From: an uncultured Blautia sp. | GTDB taxonomy: Bacteria > Bacillota > Clostridia > Lachnospirales > Lachnospiraceae | Length of the DNA stretch: 48,350 nt | Reading direction: 5' to 3' | Assembly: GCA_934408705.1 (NCBI GenBank) | Contig: CAKRVL010000008.1 | Coordinates: 1-48,350, forward strand | Shown here: positions 25,027 to 33,397 of the stretch, piece after piece | Position numbering within the stretch: the first letter of the stretch is position 1 | Layout of the letters: every line of letters starts with the position of its first letter | Program-made: the position numbers and the translations under genes | The notes under the pieces: generated by a model | What the model was told of the DNA's origin: nothing | The model's database searches: none | Seen by the model: the letters and a program-made list of their open reading frames with translations, nothing else

Positions 25027-25647
25027 CTAAGGCAATACCTTATATATTTCATCCTTCCCGGGACGCTCCAGATATCTGCCGTTACCGTTATAATAGAGCA
25101 TTCTGTCATTTCCCGCATTGGTCTGTCCAATAACTGCAGCCATCCTTCCCATTCTGTGAAGCTCCTGTACCAGGGCCTCCCCTGCCGGAACGCCAATCAG
25201 AATGGCTCCCTTCGCATTTAGCTTATAGGGATTAATGTCAAAGATTTCACAGATTTCAATAGTCTCCTGGCGCACCGGAACCTTGGCAAAATCCATCTCC
25301 AGTCCGACCTGGGAAGCCTCTGCCATCTTCCAAAGAGCGCTCAAAAATCCGCCTTCTCCCATAGCATATAATGCAGTAGCTCCTGCTTTCTGTGCAGCTC
25401 TCCAGATGGCACTGTCCTCTTCTCTCATAGTTACTTCATCTGCTGTCCCATAAAGCTCTCTTAAGTTCTTTGCATCCCTCAGAAACCCTTCTGAAAAATG
25501 AGCCCGTAAAGGCTCATATTTTTGCTCTGCGATCAACCTTGTTCCCTCAAGTGCAATGGCTCCAGCCACCACCAGCTCATTTCCCGGCTTAAGAAGCCCA
25601 CAGATCTGAGCCTGCAAAGCTTCCATTGCTTCTTTTCCAAGTCTCAT
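25027..25647 (-). CDS. AIR synthase-related protein (PurM C-terminal-like)
   Basis: A 206-residue protein with features of the C-terminal domain of the AIR synthase/HypE/ThiL superfamily: GATALYAMGEGGFLSALWKMAEASQVGLEMD, VPVRQETIEICEIFDINPYKLNAKGAILIGVP. The N-terminal ATP-binding half seen in full-length HypE or PurM is not present, so it is a short, single-module version with a different N-terminus (KPGNELVVAGAIALEGT). No hydrogenase or purine genes are nearby. Function unknown; ATP-dependent chemistry may be lost or shared with another subunit. It follows a 34-codon gene by 12 bp and precedes trmL. Confidence 0.75.
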   Translation of the reverse strand: MRLGKEAMEALQAQICGLLKPGNELVVAGAIALEGTRLIAEQKYEPLRAHFSEGFLRDAKNLRELYGTADEVTMREEDSAIWRAAQKAGATALYAMGEGGFLSALWKMAEASQVGLEMDFAKVPVRQETIEICEIFDINPYKLNAKGAILIGVPAGEALVQELHRMGRMAAVIGQTNAGNDRMLYYNGNGRYLERPGKDEIYKVLP

Positions 25648-25659
25648 CTCTTTCTTTCC

Positions 25660-25764
25660 TTACATGAGAAGAGAAATAACAGTCGGCACTACCATTGCCA
25701 GAACAAGAATAACGGCAATAATAGCAGTCATAAGTTTTCTTTTCTTTGGATCAAACATTCCCAT
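25660..25764 (-). CDS. 34-residue single-pass membrane protein
   Basis: A short open frame encoding MGMFDPKKRK, then one hydrophobic helix (LMTAIIAVILVLAMVVPTVI) and SLLM. A basic start followed by a single membrane span suggests an N-in small membrane protein. The ATG (25764) lies upstream of the stop of the radical SAM gene, so the frames overlap by 14 bp; the stop falls 12 bp before the AIR-synthase-related gene and its ribosome binding site. This packing suggests a real, translationally coupled gene. I cannot assign it to a family. Confidence 0.6.
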   Translation of the reverse strand: MGMFDPKKRKLMTAIIAVILVLAMVVPTVISLLM

Positions 25765-27454
25765 AATTAAATCCTTTCATAATATCCCTCACTTCTGCAT
25801 TATGAAGCAGGGGATCTCTTTTTTCGTAGTCAAACAACAGTATTCTGCCATCACGGAACACCTGGATATGAGCCGTCTTCGGCACCTTTTCCCGGCGTCT
25901 GTATTCCCAGACAGCCTTCTCATATGGCTTCTGGTCGTTCTCAAAATATGGATGGCTCTTCAGGTTTTCACGAAGATACAGATCGTATATCATACTGTCT
26001 GCCACCTTCTCCCAGGTTATACAGGTTCTGCTGCGATCATCATCTATAATGCTCTCTAACTCTTCCTTCACAAACTCCAGCAAAATCTCATACCTGCGCA
26101 TCCTGGAATGGGATATCTCCGAGTAACCCTTTTTCTCATAAAACTGTCCCAGCTTTTCATACAAGGTAAAAGCATCTTCAAATAAAGGCTCTATACACAA
26201 AAGTGTATTCTGGAACTGTCCACTATTATAGTACACTTCCACCATACTTTCCACCATTTTCAACCGTAAAATATCTTCATATGACAGCCATTTGGTTCCC
26301 AGCACCTCATATGGCTCCTGTTCCTTATAAACAATTCCATATTCTCCGGTCATCTCCTGCATATGGGAGCCCTTTAATACTTTCAGAAAGCCCAGCTGAA
26401 GCTGCTGGGGCCGCAGAGCATAAACATCATTAAAGGACTTATGAAAGCTGTCATAATCCTCATATGGAAGACCTGCGATCAGATCCAGATGCTGATGAAT
26501 ATTCCTGAAGCTATGAACCCTGTTCACGATTTCTGCCAGTCTGGAAAAATCCATTGTTCTGTGGATTGCACGGATAGTGTCCGGATTTGTGGACTGTACT
26601 CCGATCTCCAGCTGGATCAGTCCAGGGCGCATGGTACTCATTAATTCCAGCTCATCCTCTCTCAAAAGATCTGCTGAAATCTCAAAATGGAAATTGGTGA
26701 TTCCATTGTCATTCTCCTTTATATACTGCCAGATGGTCATTGCATGATCATGCTTACAGTTAAAGGTTCTGTCTACAAATTTCACCTGTGGAACCCTATG
26801 ATCCAGGAAAAACTGAAGTTCCTTTTTTACCAGCTCCAGATCACGGAAGCGCAGCTTCTTGTCTACAGATGACAGACAATAGCTGCAGGAAAAAGGACAT
26901 CCCCGGCTGCTCTCATAATAAATGATACGGTTTTCAAAGTCCTTAAGATCTTCATAAGCAAAAGGAACCTTACTGAGATCCATGATCTTCCGCCATCCAT
27001 TATTTTGGACGGTACTGTCCAATTTACGGTACACAAGACCGGTTATCTCTTCAAGTGATACAGATTTCTCCACATAATACTTCACCAATTCCAGGAAGGT
27101 CTCTTCTCCTTCTCCTATCATTACACCGTCAAAAGCCGGGTTATTCTGCAGGAATTTCTCCGCATCATAGGATACCTCCGGACCTCCGGCCCAGAAAGGA
27201 ACATCCGGCAGTATTTTACGCAGATCCTGCATCAGCTCCCGTACAAAAGTAATATTCCAGATATAACAGGATACACAGACCACATCAGGATGGTTTCTAT
27301 AAATATCCTTAAGTATATCATCCTTTTGCTGGTTAATAGTATATTCCCTAAGCACAACATTATTATCATAGTCCCTTGTATAGGACTTCAGATTAAATAC
27401 AGCCAGATTGGAATGTATATATTTTGCATTACATGCTGCAAGTAATATCTTCAA
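25751..27454 (-). CDS. B12-binding domain / radical SAM protein (DUF4080 type)
   Basis: A 567-residue protein with an N-terminal cobalamin-binding-like Rossmann domain (residues 1-140; ILLAACNAKYIHSN, DVVCVSCYIWN, GGPEVSYDAE, GEGEETFLEL) and a radical SAM domain with the 4Fe-4S cysteines C186, C190 and C193 in SSRGCPFSCSYCL. The region after about 380 fits the DUF4080 C-terminal module. Members of this class are often methyltransferases acting on unactivated carbon; the substrate is unknown. The start codon is TTG (27452-27454) behind AAAGGA. Overlap with the small membrane gene downstream suggests an operon ending at trmL. Confidence 0.88.
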   Translation of the reverse strand: MKILLAACNAKYIHSNLAVFNLKSYTRDYDNNVVLREYTINQQKDDILKDIYRNHPDVVCVSCYIWNITFVRELMQDLRKILPDVPFWAGGPEVSYDAEKFLQNNPAFDGVMIGEGEETFLELVKYYVEKSVSLEEITGLVYRKLDSTVQNNGWRKIMDLSKVPFAYEDLKDFENRIIYYESSRGCPFSCSYCLSSVDKKLRFRDLELVKKELQFFLDHRVPQVKFVDRTFNCKHDHAMTIWQYIKENDNGITNFHFEISADLLREDELELMSTMRPGLIQLEIGVQSTNPDTIRAIHRTMDFSRLAEIVNRVHSFRNIHQHLDLIAGLPYEDYDSFHKSFNDVYALRPQQLQLGFLKVLKGSHMQEMTGEYGIVYKEQEPYEVLGTKWLSYEDILRLKMVESMVEVYYNSGQFQNTLLCIEPLFEDAFTLYEKLGQFYEKKGYSEISHSRMRRYEILLEFVKEELESIIDDDRSRTCITWEKVADSMIYDLYLRENLKSHPYFENDQKPYEKAVWEYRRREKVPKTAHIQVFRDGRILLFDYEKRDPLLHNAEVRDIMKGFNYGNV

Positions 27455-27478
27455 TTGACTATCCTTTCCATCGTTATG

Positions 27479-28363
27479 TCACTTTTTTCCAGCCTTTTCT
27501 TTCTCTCGCACATACTGAATTGCACTGAGCCCGGCCTGTGCTCCATCGTAAACTGCCTTTGACACCTGCAGAAGACCACCAGTACAGTCACCTGCTGCAA
27601 AAACACCTGGAATGGTACTTTGCATCTTATCGTTTACCATAATGTTACCCTTCTCAGTAAGAGCTGCTCCCATTTGTCTTGCCATCTCAGCACTTCCGGC
27701 AGTTCCAAGTGCAACAAAAATACCGTCTGCCGGTGCAAAATCCTCTATATTCTGTTCCAGACGCAGACCGGAAACTGTCGTATCACCCTCCACAGACTGG
27801 ATTTTCATGGTATTCACCGGAAATGGAACCTCCTTGGAAAACTCCGGTTTCTTTCCATCTGTGTAGATAGTAACAGAACCGGCCACTGGCGCAAGCTCCT
27901 CTGCCTCATGGAGGGCAAAATCACTATTTCCAAGCACAGCTACATCCTTGCCTCTATAAAAGAACGCATCGCAAACAGCACAGTAACTGACTCCTTTTCC
28001 TTCGAATTCCTTAAGTCCCGGAATTACAGGTGCTTTACGCTTACTTCCAGTAGCAAGGATCACACTGATAGTTTCAAAGTCCCCTGCAGTAGTTTTTACC
28101 TGAAAGGTATCAAAGCCTCCGATTCCAAGAACCTGTGCTTCCAATATCCGCACACCTAATGTCTTCGCCTGCTCGATTCCCTTCTCAAACAACTCTTTCC
28201 CTGAAACAGGATGTTCCATGCCATAATAATTTTCTATTTTTTCTGCTTTCTCTAAAGCTCCGATGCCACTATTGATCACCAGAGGATCCATGTTCGCCCG
28301 CACTGCATAAAGCGCTGCAGAAATCCCCGCCGGTCCGGCACCGATAATGATTACTTTTTCCAT
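27479..28363 (-). CDS. Thioredoxin reductase-like flavoprotein
   Basis: A 294-residue low-molecular-weight thioredoxin reductase fold. It has the FAD motif GAGPAG (8-13), the redox pair C128/C131 in YCAVCDAFF, and the C-terminal FAD motif GVFAAGDCTGGLLQV. The pyridine-nucleotide region is atypical: VLGNSDFALHEA replaces the usual GGGNSA, and the HRRxxxR element that recognises the NADPH phosphate is absent (IYTDGKKPE). I therefore infer a reductase that may use another donor such as reduced ferredoxin. It is 24 bp upstream of the radical SAM gene. No thioredoxin gene is adjacent. Confidence 0.87.
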   Translation of the reverse strand: MEKVIIIGAGPAGISAALYAVRANMDPLVINSGIGALEKAEKIENYYGMEHPVSGKELFEKGIEQAKTLGVRILEAQVLGIGGFDTFQVKTTAGDFETISVILATGSKRKAPVIPGLKEFEGKGVSYCAVCDAFFYRGKDVAVLGNSDFALHEAEELAPVAGSVTIYTDGKKPEFSKEVPFPVNTMKIQSVEGDTTVSGLRLEQNIEDFAPADGIFVALGTAGSAEMARQMGAALTEKGNIMVNDKMQSTIPGVFAAGDCTGGLLQVSKAVYDGAQAGLSAIQYVREKEKAGKK

Positions 28364-28473
28364 AGATTCTCTCGCCTTTCATCAGATTGCCTGTAAGAAA
28401 CAAAGAACCACCTTACGGAGTAATTTTTCCTTCAGGCTACTGCCATTCTAACATTACTATATATGAAAAGCAA

Positions 28474-28501
28474 GAAAAAGCCGCCCCCGAAGGGGGCGAC
28501 C
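28474..28501 (-). terminator. Rho-independent terminator after the HAD phosphatase gene
   Basis: On the minus strand, GTCGCCCCC-TTCG-GGGGCGGC is followed by TTTTTC. The GC-rich tetraloop stem is a textbook terminator 11 bp after the stop codon. Confidence 0.9.
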
Positions 28502-28511
28502 TGTCATTTGC

Positions 28512-29120
28512 TCATTCTGTAAGCATTTTATCTAATGTTTCATTCAGCATCTCTCTTGATGTAACCTGAACGGCCCGGATTCCCAAGGCTCTGGCACTTT
28601 CTACATTATCAGCACGGTCATCAAAGAACAGACACTCTTCCGCCTGCAGTCCATATTTACCCAGAAGAATCTGGTAAATCTCAGGCTCTGGCTTCAGCGC
28701 ATGAACCTGATAGGAAACAATTCCTCCATCCAGCAGATCAAGGAATAAAGCTCCCTTTGTATGCATACGGAACAGTTCTTCTGAATAATTGGAAAGTATG
28801 TAAATACTGTACCCCTTATCCTTTAGAGCAGCAATCTTATCCCAGACTTCCGGACGCTTTATAGCCATCTGCTCGCCATTTTTAAGGAACCAGCCAATTA
28901 CGTCCACATCATCCGGATATTTCTTCTCATACTCATGAACCGCTTCATCAAGACTTAATCTTCCGCCGTCCATTCCCTGCACCCATATTTCATTGTCAAA
29001 CATTTCGCCGCCGATTCTTCTCGCCTCAGCTTCTGAAATACCGTAATCTCTGGTCAGCATCTCGAACCAGCGATACTCCAGCAGTACATCTCCAACATCA
29101 AAAATCAGATTCTGAATCAT
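28512..29120 (-). CDS. HAD-superfamily phosphatase (YihX-like)
   Basis: A 202-residue HAD hydrolase with a helical cap. Motif I is FDVGDVLLEY (7-16), motif II ILSNYSEE, motif III lysine in HALKPEPEIY and motif IV FFDDRADNVESARALG. The second residue of the usual DxD is replaced by Gly (D-V-G), as in the YihX alpha-D-glucose-1-phosphate phosphatase type. Substrate is probably a sugar phosphate, inferred also from the neighbouring galE. It is 22 bp after galE on the same strand. Confidence 0.88.
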   Translation of the reverse strand: MIQNLIFDVGDVLLEYRWFEMLTRDYGISEAEARRIGGEMFDNEIWVQGMDGGRLSLDEAVHEYEKKYPDDVDVIGWFLKNGEQMAIKRPEVWDKIAALKDKGYSIYILSNYSEELFRMHTKGALFLDLLDGGIVSYQVHALKPEPEIYQILLGKYGLQAEECLFFDDRADNVESARALGIRAVQVTSREMLNETLDKMLTE

Positions 29121-29142
29121 ATAACTTTTCCTTTAAGATTAA

Positions 29143-30159
29143 TTATGCGTCATATCCATTAGGATTATTGCTCTGCCATCTCCAGGAATCCTCGCACATC
29201 TCGCGGATGTCATTCTCAGCAGTCCAGCCAAGCTCCCTAGCAGCCTTAGAGGCATCGCAGTAGCATGTTGCAATATCACCGGCACGACGTGGCTTGATCA
29301 CATATGGGATCTTAACGCCTGTAGCAGCTTCAAAGTTCTTCACAATGTCAAGAACGCTGTAGCCTTTGCCTGTACCAAGATTGTAAATGGCAAGTCCAGG
29401 ATTCTCCTCGATCTTCTTAAGAGCCTTTACATGGCCTTTAGCAAGGTCAACTACATGGATATAATCTCTCACACCAGTTCCATCCGGAGTGTCATAATCA
29501 TTACCGAATACACCAAGCTCTTTCAGCTTGCCAACAGCAACCTGTGTGATATATGGCATAAGGTTGTTCGGGATACCATTTGGGTTCTCACCGATTGTTC
29601 CGCTTTTATGAGCACCGATCGGGTTAAAGTAACGAAGAAGCATTACATTCCACTGTGGATCTGCTTTCTGGATATCAGAAAGTACCTGCTCCAGCATAGA
29701 TTTGGTCCAGCCATATGGGTTCGTACACTGTCCCTTCGGGCATTCCTCTGTGATCGGAATCTGTGCCGGATCGCCATATACAGTAGCTGAAGAAGAGAAA
29801 ATAATATTCTTCACGCCATGTTTTCTCATTACGTCTACAAGAGTCAGTGTGCCTGCAATATTATTCTCATAATATTCCCATGGTTTTGCCACAGACTCAC
29901 CAACAGCCTTCAGTCCGGCAAAATGGATACAGGAGTCAATATCTTCTTTATCAAAAATCTGCTCAAGTGCTTCTCTGTCCAGGATATCTGCCTTATAAAA
30001 TTTCACCGGCTTACCTGTGATCTTGGATACTCTGTCAAGTGCCTTCTCACTGGAATTGGACAGATTATCCACAACTACTACATCATAACCGGAATTCTGA
30101 AGCTCAACAACTGTATGACTTCCAATATATCCTGCACCGCCTGTTACTAAAATTGCCAT
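29143..30159 (-). CDS. galE: UDP-glucose 4-epimerase
   Basis: A 338-residue short-chain dehydrogenase-type epimerase of normal length. It has the NAD motif [11 protein letters not shown] at the N-terminus, [11 protein letters not shown], the catalytic SSSATVYG and Y-x-x-x-K ([10 protein letters not shown]), and C-terminal [12 protein letters not shown]. It interconverts UDP-glucose and UDP-galactose and, in some members, the N-acetyl forms. The start at 30159 is chosen because ATG follows AAGGAGG by 8 nt; the frame is open further upstream without a site. It is third after the nucleotidyltransferase and NahK-like kinase, though 151 bp separate it from the kinase. Confidence 0.95.
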   Translation of the reverse strand: MAILVTGGAGYIGSHTVVELQNSGYDVVVVDNLSNSSEKALDRVSKITGKPVKFYKADILDREALEQIFDKEDIDSCIHFAGLKAVGESVAKPWEYYENNIAGTLTLVDVMRKHGVKNIIFSSSATVYGDPAQIPITEECPKGQCTNPYGWTKSMLEQVLSDIQKADPQWNVMLLRYFNPIGAHKSGTIGENPNGIPNNLMPYITQVAVGKLKELGVFGNDYDTPDGTGVRDYIHVVDLAKGHVKALKKIEENPGLAIYNLGTGKGYSVLDIVKNFEAATGVKIPYVIKPRRAGDIATCYCDASKAARELGWTAENDIREMCEDSWRWQSNNPNGYDA

Positions 30160-30272
30160 GATTTTTCCTCCTTGTATCTGCAGAAGCCTCATGCAGCGTT
30201 CCTGTATCATCCAGGTTAAAACCATGTATGATCATAATATAATGCTGGCCTCTGCCTGTGTTTATGGTACCC

Positions 30273-30295
30273 GGCGGGCAGCTTCGCCGCCTGCC
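30273..30295. other. GC-rich hairpin in the kinase-galE gap
   Basis: GGCGGGCAGC and GCCGCCTGCC pair around a TTC loop, with one mismatch and a wobble. It lies just after the kinase stop. No T run follows on either strand, so it is not a clear terminator; it could protect the mRNA end or attenuate galE expression. Nothing else was seen in the gap 30160-30310. Confidence 0.5.
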
Positions 30296-30310
30296 AGTAT
30301 TAGAATACCA

Positions 30311-31429
30311 CTATTTATATTTTTGTACAATAGCTTTCAGTTCAGATAATTTCTGTTCCATGTCCCAGACCAGCTTAAACTGAGTTCTTGCACGGTCCAG
30401 ATTATGATTTTCACGATGAATACGGAAGTAATGATCTCCCTCCAGATGGTCTGCCAGGAAACGCATTCCACACTCAAAGGTCATCAGTATGGCACCCATT
30501 GGAAGCATCTCTATCTCCAGATCCGTAAGGGCACCGCCACAGCCTTCCAGAAATCCCTTTACATACACCTCAAACAGATGAAGGTCACAGGACACCTTGG
30601 ATATATCCTGCTCGTCCTCCGCAGCCGTACTTGCACCAAAACGGATAGAATCACCGAAATCATTCAGAGAAAGTCCCGGCATTACTGTATCCAGATCGAT
30701 CACACAGATTCCTTTGTGGGTAGCATTGTCGATCATAATATTATTCAGCTTGGTGTCATTGTGTGTTACACGAAGGGGCAGCCTGCCAGCCTCCTGTAAG
30801 TCCACCAGTGTATGCGCCAGCTGCTCTCTTTCCAGGACAAACTGTATCTCCTTCTGAACATCAGCAGCCCGTCCGCATGCATCCTCTTCTACAGCCTTTT
30901 TAAAATTGGCAAATCGCTTCACTGTATTATGAAAATCCGGGATTGTCTCATGAAGAGTATCTGCCGGATAATCAGCAAGAAGGCGCTGGAAATTACCAAA
31001 TGCAAGAGCACTCTGGTAAAAATCCTCGTCATTTTCCACCTGATCAAAGCAGGTTGCATCTTCTATAAACAGATACGCTCTCCAGTATTCTCCCTCTTTA
31101 TCTACAAAATAAGGCGCTCCGGCACGGTCATTTACAATATTCAGAGTCTCACGTTCTGCATCCCCGCCATTTTCAAGAATTTTCTTTTTCAGCCAGGAGG
31201 TAACACCACTGATATTCTCCATGAGGCCAACCGGATCCTGAAAAATCTGCTTATTCATCTTCTGAAGGATATAACGCTTCAAGCCGTTCTCTGTGGAAAA
31301 TACCGCACAGTAAGTCTCATTGATGTGGCCATTTCCGAATATACCAACCTCTTTAAATTCACCGCCAAAATCAAAGCTATTGATTACTTCCATCAATTCC
31401 TGCTGGCTTGTTTCTTTTGTTTTTCCCAC
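30311..31429 (-). CDS. Sugar 1-kinase of the phosphotransferase family (NahK-like)
   Basis: A 372-residue protein of the aminoglycoside phosphotransferase/choline kinase fold, close in length to Bifidobacterium N-acetylhexosamine 1-kinase (about 360). The catalytic loop is VTHNDTKLNNIMID (221-234) with likely base D225, and the metal-binding motif is CVIDLDTVMPG (242-252). NahK phosphorylates GlcNAc or GalNAc at C1. The start is GTG, directly after the TAA of the nucleotidyltransferase gene, behind GGAGG. The location between a sugar nucleotidyltransferase and galE supports a hexose or N-acetylhexosamine salvage role. The exact sugar is inferred, not shown. Confidence 0.82.
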   Translation of the reverse strand: MGKTKETSQQELMEVINSFDFGGEFKEVGIFGNGHINETYCAVFSTENGLKRYILQKMNKQIFQDPVGLMENISGVTSWLKKKILENGGDAERETLNIVNDRAGAPYFVDKEGEYWRAYLFIEDATCFDQVENDEDFYQSALAFGNFQRLLADYPADTLHETIPDFHNTVKRFANFKKAVEEDACGRAADVQKEIQFVLEREQLAHTLVDLQEAGRLPLRVTHNDTKLNNIMIDNATHKGICVIDLDTVMPGLSLNDFGDSIRFGASTAAEDEQDISKVSCDLHLFEVYVKGFLEGCGGALTDLEIEMLPMGAILMTFECGMRFLADHLEGDHYFRIHRENHNLDRARTQFKLVWDMEQKLSELKAIVQKYK

Positions 31430-32359
31430 TTATTTTTCCTCCCAAAGCTTCTGAGGATAAAGACCGTCATCTTTCAGCTTCTGAATTGCAGCAACTACTA
31501 CCGGCTTATCTTCTTTATAGGTTACTCCGTACCATTTATCCATAGATTTCAAAACCTTAACAGTTGCTTTCTTCTCGCCAAGAAGCTCATCCACAACAAA
31601 TGGAAGGAAATACTCGCATTTCAGAGGATTCTTCTCCACATTCTCCTTCAGGAATAATGGAAATCTGTCCTTCAGCTCTTTCAGGATGCTTGCAGAAAAT
31701 CCCCACATATTCATAGATACAGTAGCATCCAGCGGAAGCTCTGTCCATGTGGCACCGTCATCCTCTGTATAAGCTGCACCGCCTTCTCTCTTCTCAATAT
31801 GAGTACGCTCATTGATGTCCTTCAGATATCCTTCTTCATCTGTCACGCACACACCACGAGCCACATGACCATTATCTGTCAATGTGTTCTCCAGCTTATA
31901 GCCTACCATCATATACTGGTAAACGCCATCTTTATCCTGGTTCTCTGTAAGGAAATCGTATGCCATCTTAAACGCATGACGTCCATAATAATCATCTGCA
32001 TTGATAACAGCGAAAGGTCCGTCGATCACATCAATACAGCTCATGATAGCATGTCCGGTTCCCCATGGCTTCACGCGGCCTTCCGGAACTGCAAATCCCT
32101 CTGGCAGATTGTGCAGATCCTGAAATACAAATTCCACCTGGATGTGCTTACTCATACGATCTCCGATAGCCGCACGGAAATCTGCCTCATTCTCCTTCTT
32201 TATGATAAATACGATTTTTTCAAATCCAGCCTGAATAGCATCATAGATAGAAAAATCAATGATAATATCCCCATCCTTATCAATAGGATCGATCTGCTTC
32301 AGACCGCCATATCTGCTTCCCATACCTGCTGCCATTACTACTAATACCGGCTTTTTCAT
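31430..32359 (-). CDS. Sugar-1-phosphate nucleotidyltransferase
   Basis: A 309-residue NTP-transferase. The N-terminal nucleotide loop is VVMAAGMGSRYGGLKQIDPI, and the metal-binding aspartates appear in VINADDYYG; the C-terminal half ends KWYGVTYKEDKP. It differs from GalU-type UDP-glucose pyrophosphorylases in the signature after the nucleotide loop, so the sugar is uncertain. The start at 32359 follows GGGAGG; an in-frame ATG at 32377 overlaps that site. It is first in the set followed immediately by the NahK-like kinase, which would supply the sugar 1-phosphate for it. Confidence 0.85.
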   Translation of the reverse strand: MKKPVLVVMAAGMGSRYGGLKQIDPIDKDGDIIIDFSIYDAIQAGFEKIVFIIKKENEADFRAAIGDRMSKHIQVEFVFQDLHNLPEGFAVPEGRVKPWGTGHAIMSCIDVIDGPFAVINADDYYGRHAFKMAYDFLTENQDKDGVYQYMMVGYKLENTLTDNGHVARGVCVTDEEGYLKDINERTHIEKREGGAAYTEDDGATWTELPLDATVSMNMWGFSASILKELKDRFPLFLKENVEKNPLKCEYFLPFVVDELLGEKKATVKVLKSMDKWYGVTYKEDKPVVVAAIQKLKDDGLYPQKLWEEK

Positions 32360-32493
32360 GTTATTGCTGCCTCCCATTTTTTATTTATCAAAACGGATAT
32401 TCCAGATCCGCTCTGCTGCTTATTCATAACCAGATAACTGCTTCGCAGTTTGGTTAAATATAAATATTACGCAAAATCTTATATATAATGATA

Positions 32494-32521
32494 CCAGGAG
32501 CAAACGATATTTTGCCCCTGG
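32494..32521 (-). other. Hairpin at the 5' end of the nucleotidyltransferase leader
   Basis: CCAGG/CCTGG and GCAAA/TTTGC pair with one mismatch around a short loop. It begins about where the predicted transcript starts. A second perfect stem, AACTGC-TTC-GCAGTT, lies at 32436-32450 within the same leader of about 160 nt. Neither has a T run. Confidence 0.5.
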
Positions 32522-32525
32522 TTCG

Positions 32526-32554
32526 ATGGTAACAGACAAACTTCTTCTTGTCAA
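32526..32554 (-). promoter_or_regulatory. Sigma-A promoter of the nucleotidyltransferase-kinase genes
   Basis: On the minus strand, TTGACA (32549-32554), 17-bp spacer, TACCAT (32526-32531) with an extended -10 TGT. Predicted start about 32519, some 160 nt before the ATG. Confidence 0.65.
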
Positions 32555-32569
32555 TTTCTATCAATTATT

Positions 32570-33397
32570 TCATAAAAAATACTCTGGATTTAATATTCCC
32601 AGACCGCTCCCAAGCACTTTTCCTGACTTCAGATATTTCTTTGCAGCTCTCTGAAGAGATGTGTTCTCGGAATATACATTCAGGTTCCGCTGTACCTTTC
32701 CCCAAATACGCCATTCAGCCTCACGCTCATCCCAATCAGTCTCTATAATCTGGAATTGCTTCTGGAACATGATGATATTACTGCTTTCCGGCAGAATATC
32801 CTTAAGACCGGGATACAAAAGCCAGGAATGGCACAGATAAGGCATCTCTTTTCCCCAGAAAGCCATTCCCTGAATAATGGATTCCCTCACACTCTCCAAT
32901 GTCAGCTTTTCGCCCTGTGGAATATGAATGCTGATGATCGGGCTCCCCTTTTTTACTGTTCTTTCTCCTGCCGTAAAATTCCAGTGGGAATCCATGATTT
33001 CAAATTGCATTCTTCCAAGCCTGAAGATTGTAAGCTTCATATGACGAAAAAACCAGTCGTATTCATCAATTCCATACTCTCCATATTCCAGAAAACAGTT
33101 TTCGCACCAAAAGGTCAGATCATAAAAAGTGTCCCTGAAAATTTCCCGGCTGATTCCCCGCTTTTCATAAGCATCATAGATTTCAGCGCCCATGCGGCAT
33201 AAATAATACAGAAACACAAGCCGATAATCCTTTTCTGCAAGTATTTTCTTATAAAACAACGCCCTGTCCTTCTCATACAAAAGCTTGTTTTCCTGATACT
33301 CTTTTTCATCAATACGGCCGGATTCCTGGAGTTCATTAAGCAGATCTACGGCCTCGGGCAGCATATTGATCTCAGCTAAAAATTCATTTATTTTCAT
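32570..33397 (-). CDS. GNAT-like acyltransferase-domain protein (DUF5596 type)
   Basis: A 275-residue protein that I match, by recall only, to the acyltransferase-domain proteins with an N-terminal helical part (LPEAVDLLNELQESGRIDEKEYQE) and a C-terminal GNAT-like fold (SPIISIHIPQGEKLT, MPYLCHSWLLYPGLKDILPESSNI). The motif LCHSWLLYP is typical of that group. Substrate unknown. Its start overlaps the end of the Gfo/Idh oxidoreductase gene by 14 bp, with AGAGGA as binding site, so the two are co-translated and probably act in one pathway on a sugar or amine. Confidence 0.72.
   Translation of the reverse strand: MKINEFLAEINMLPEAVDLLNELQESGRIDEKEYQENKLLYEKDRALFYKKILAEKDYRLVFLYYLCRMGAEIYDAYEKRGISREIFRDTFYDLTFWCENCFLEYGEYGIDEYDWFFRHMKLTIFRLGRMQFEIMDSHWNFTAGERTVKKGSPIISIHIPQGEKLTLESVRESIIQGMAFWGKEMPYLCHSWLLYPGLKDILPESSNIIMFQKQFQIIETDWDEREAEWRIWGKVQRNLNVYSENTSLQRAAKKYLKSGKVLGSGLGILNPEYFL

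Noticed and set aside
30273..30295. Terminator between the kinase and galE
   Set aside because: The stem is strong but no T run follows on either strand; listed as a hairpin only.
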